The notes beneath the pieces are model-generated. The model did not search any database, was not told the DNA's origin, and worked only from the letters and a program-made list of their open reading frames with translations. Both the position numbers and the translations under genes were made by a program. From a virus, in the IMG/VR virus record IMGVR_UViG_3300032360_000054, positions 1-22,503 of that record: DNA of 22,503 nucleotides. One strand, 5' to 3'. Below are positions 21,853-22,503 of the stretch, one piece after another. The number at the start of each line of letters is the position of its first letter. Position 1 is the first letter of the stretch.

Positions 21853-22503
21853 ATGGCACAGCCAACCAATACTTTCGACAGTTATGATGCAGTAGGTATT
21901 CGTGAAGACCTCGAAAATGTAATTTACGATGTCAGTCCCGAAGAGACTCCCTTCTACACAACCTGTAAGAAAGTTACGGCAACTAATACCTACCATGAGT
22001 GGCAAACCGATGCTTTAAGAGCTTCGGGCGCTAATGCTCATATAGAGGGTGATGCAACGACTGCGGAAGCAAGAACTGCAACTACTCGTCTAGGTAATTA
22101 TTGTCAAATCTTCAAAAACGCTGTAGTTGTTCCAGATACCGACAAAGGCTTGGATAAAGCTGGTCGTGCATCTGAGATGGCATATCAGGTTTTGAAGATA
22201 GCAAAAGAACAAAAGCTCGATATCGAAAAAGCTTTGTTCGACAACAATGCTCAGGTAGCAGGTAATGCTACAACAGCTCGTGAAATGGCAGGAACAGAAA
22301 CATGGTTCACTTCCACTATTCAAAACAAGGGTTCAGGTGGCGCACATGCTGCAGGAACTGGAGCTAATGCTCGTACAGATGGTACTCAATCTGTCTTTAA
22401 CCAAACTAAGTTCGATGCAATTATGCAGAACTGTTGGGATAAAGGTGGTAAACCAGATAGTGTTTACCTGAGTGCTTATCTGATGAATCTTGCTTTAGCA
22501 TTC
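21853..22503 (+). CDS. Major capsid protein, SU10/DUF5309 type, cut by the window edge
   Basis: ATG 21853 follows GGAGA at good spacing. The frame is open for 217 codons to the window end. The N-terminus (MAQPTNTFDSYDAVGIREDL) and the following VIYDVSPEETPFYT (about 24-37), then HEWQTDALR (about 50-58), are the hallmark of SU10-type HK97-fold capsid proteins, where the E/D-TPF motif is strongly conserved. Members are about 300-350 aa, so roughly a third is missing. It is the last gene in the window and would be highly expressed. Identity is confident by motif. Confidence 0.92.
   Translation, partial: MAQPTNTFDSYDAVGIREDLENVIYDVSPEETPFYTTCKKVTATNTYHEWQTDALRASGANAHIEGDATTAEARTATTRLGNYCQIFKNAVVVPDTDKGLDKAGRASEMAYQVLKIAKEQKLDIEKALFDNNAQVAGNATTAREMAGTETWFTSTIQNKGSGGAHAAGTGANARTDGTQSVFNQTKFDAIMQNCWDKGGKPDSVYLSAYLMNLALAF

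Noticed and set aside
22470-22477. CTGATGAA near the right edge as a hammerhead core
   Set aside because: No GAAA box or flanking stems; it is within the capsid gene.

Overview
The window is a stretch of a tailed double-stranded DNA phage genome (about 40% GC by eye). It has a P22/SU10-like short-tailed (podovirus) gene set of the kind common in uncultured marine phages. There are no tRNA or rRNA genes, integrase, insertion sequences or CRISPR arrays. Both window edges cut through genes: a leftward DUF932-like gene at position 1 and the rightward major capsid gene at 22503. The host cannot be named from this sequence.

Layout. (1) 1-1001 is a leftward operon, read from about 1060 towards 1: a 40-aa membrane peptide, an unrecognised 186-aa protein, a hammerhead self-cleaving ribozyme placed directly after that protein's stop codon, then the start of a DUF932-like gene. 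(2) 1002-1830 has no convincing protein gene but is dense in structure. It holds divergent promoters sharing the motif TGAGATAA, a leftward rho-independent terminator with no gene feeding it, several hairpins, and a roughly 410-nt candidate structured RNA (1364-1778) closed by a 12-bp terminal helix with about ten internal helices and a loop pseudoknot. (3) 1831-3507 is the start of one long rightward operon of tightly overlapping genes: an HTH protein, a 57-aa ORF, a VRR-NUC nuclease, a DUF1364 protein, a NinB-like recombination protein and a small acidic protein. (4) 3500-22503 is packaging and virion: TerS, TerL, a 1180-aa polyvalent protein, a hypothetical, a SU10-type adaptor, tail and gp10-like genes, a GNAT-like protein, three internal virion candidates and an 870-aa ejection candidate, then portal, a small protein, scaffold and the major capsid protein.

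As a system, the rightward operon makes DNA-processing enzymes, then packages DNA (TerS/TerL through the portal), builds the capsid (scaffold plus a SU10/DUF5309-type capsid protein), attaches a short tail (adaptor, gp10-like hub, fibre) and loads proteins likely to be ejected with the DNA. The portal-scaffold-capsid block lies at the far end, after the tail and ejection genes, rather than next to terL.

The most interesting items are the hammerhead ribozyme with a pseudoknot where stem II should be, the large structured RNA candidate between the two operons, and the apparent total absence of GATC in 22.5 kb.
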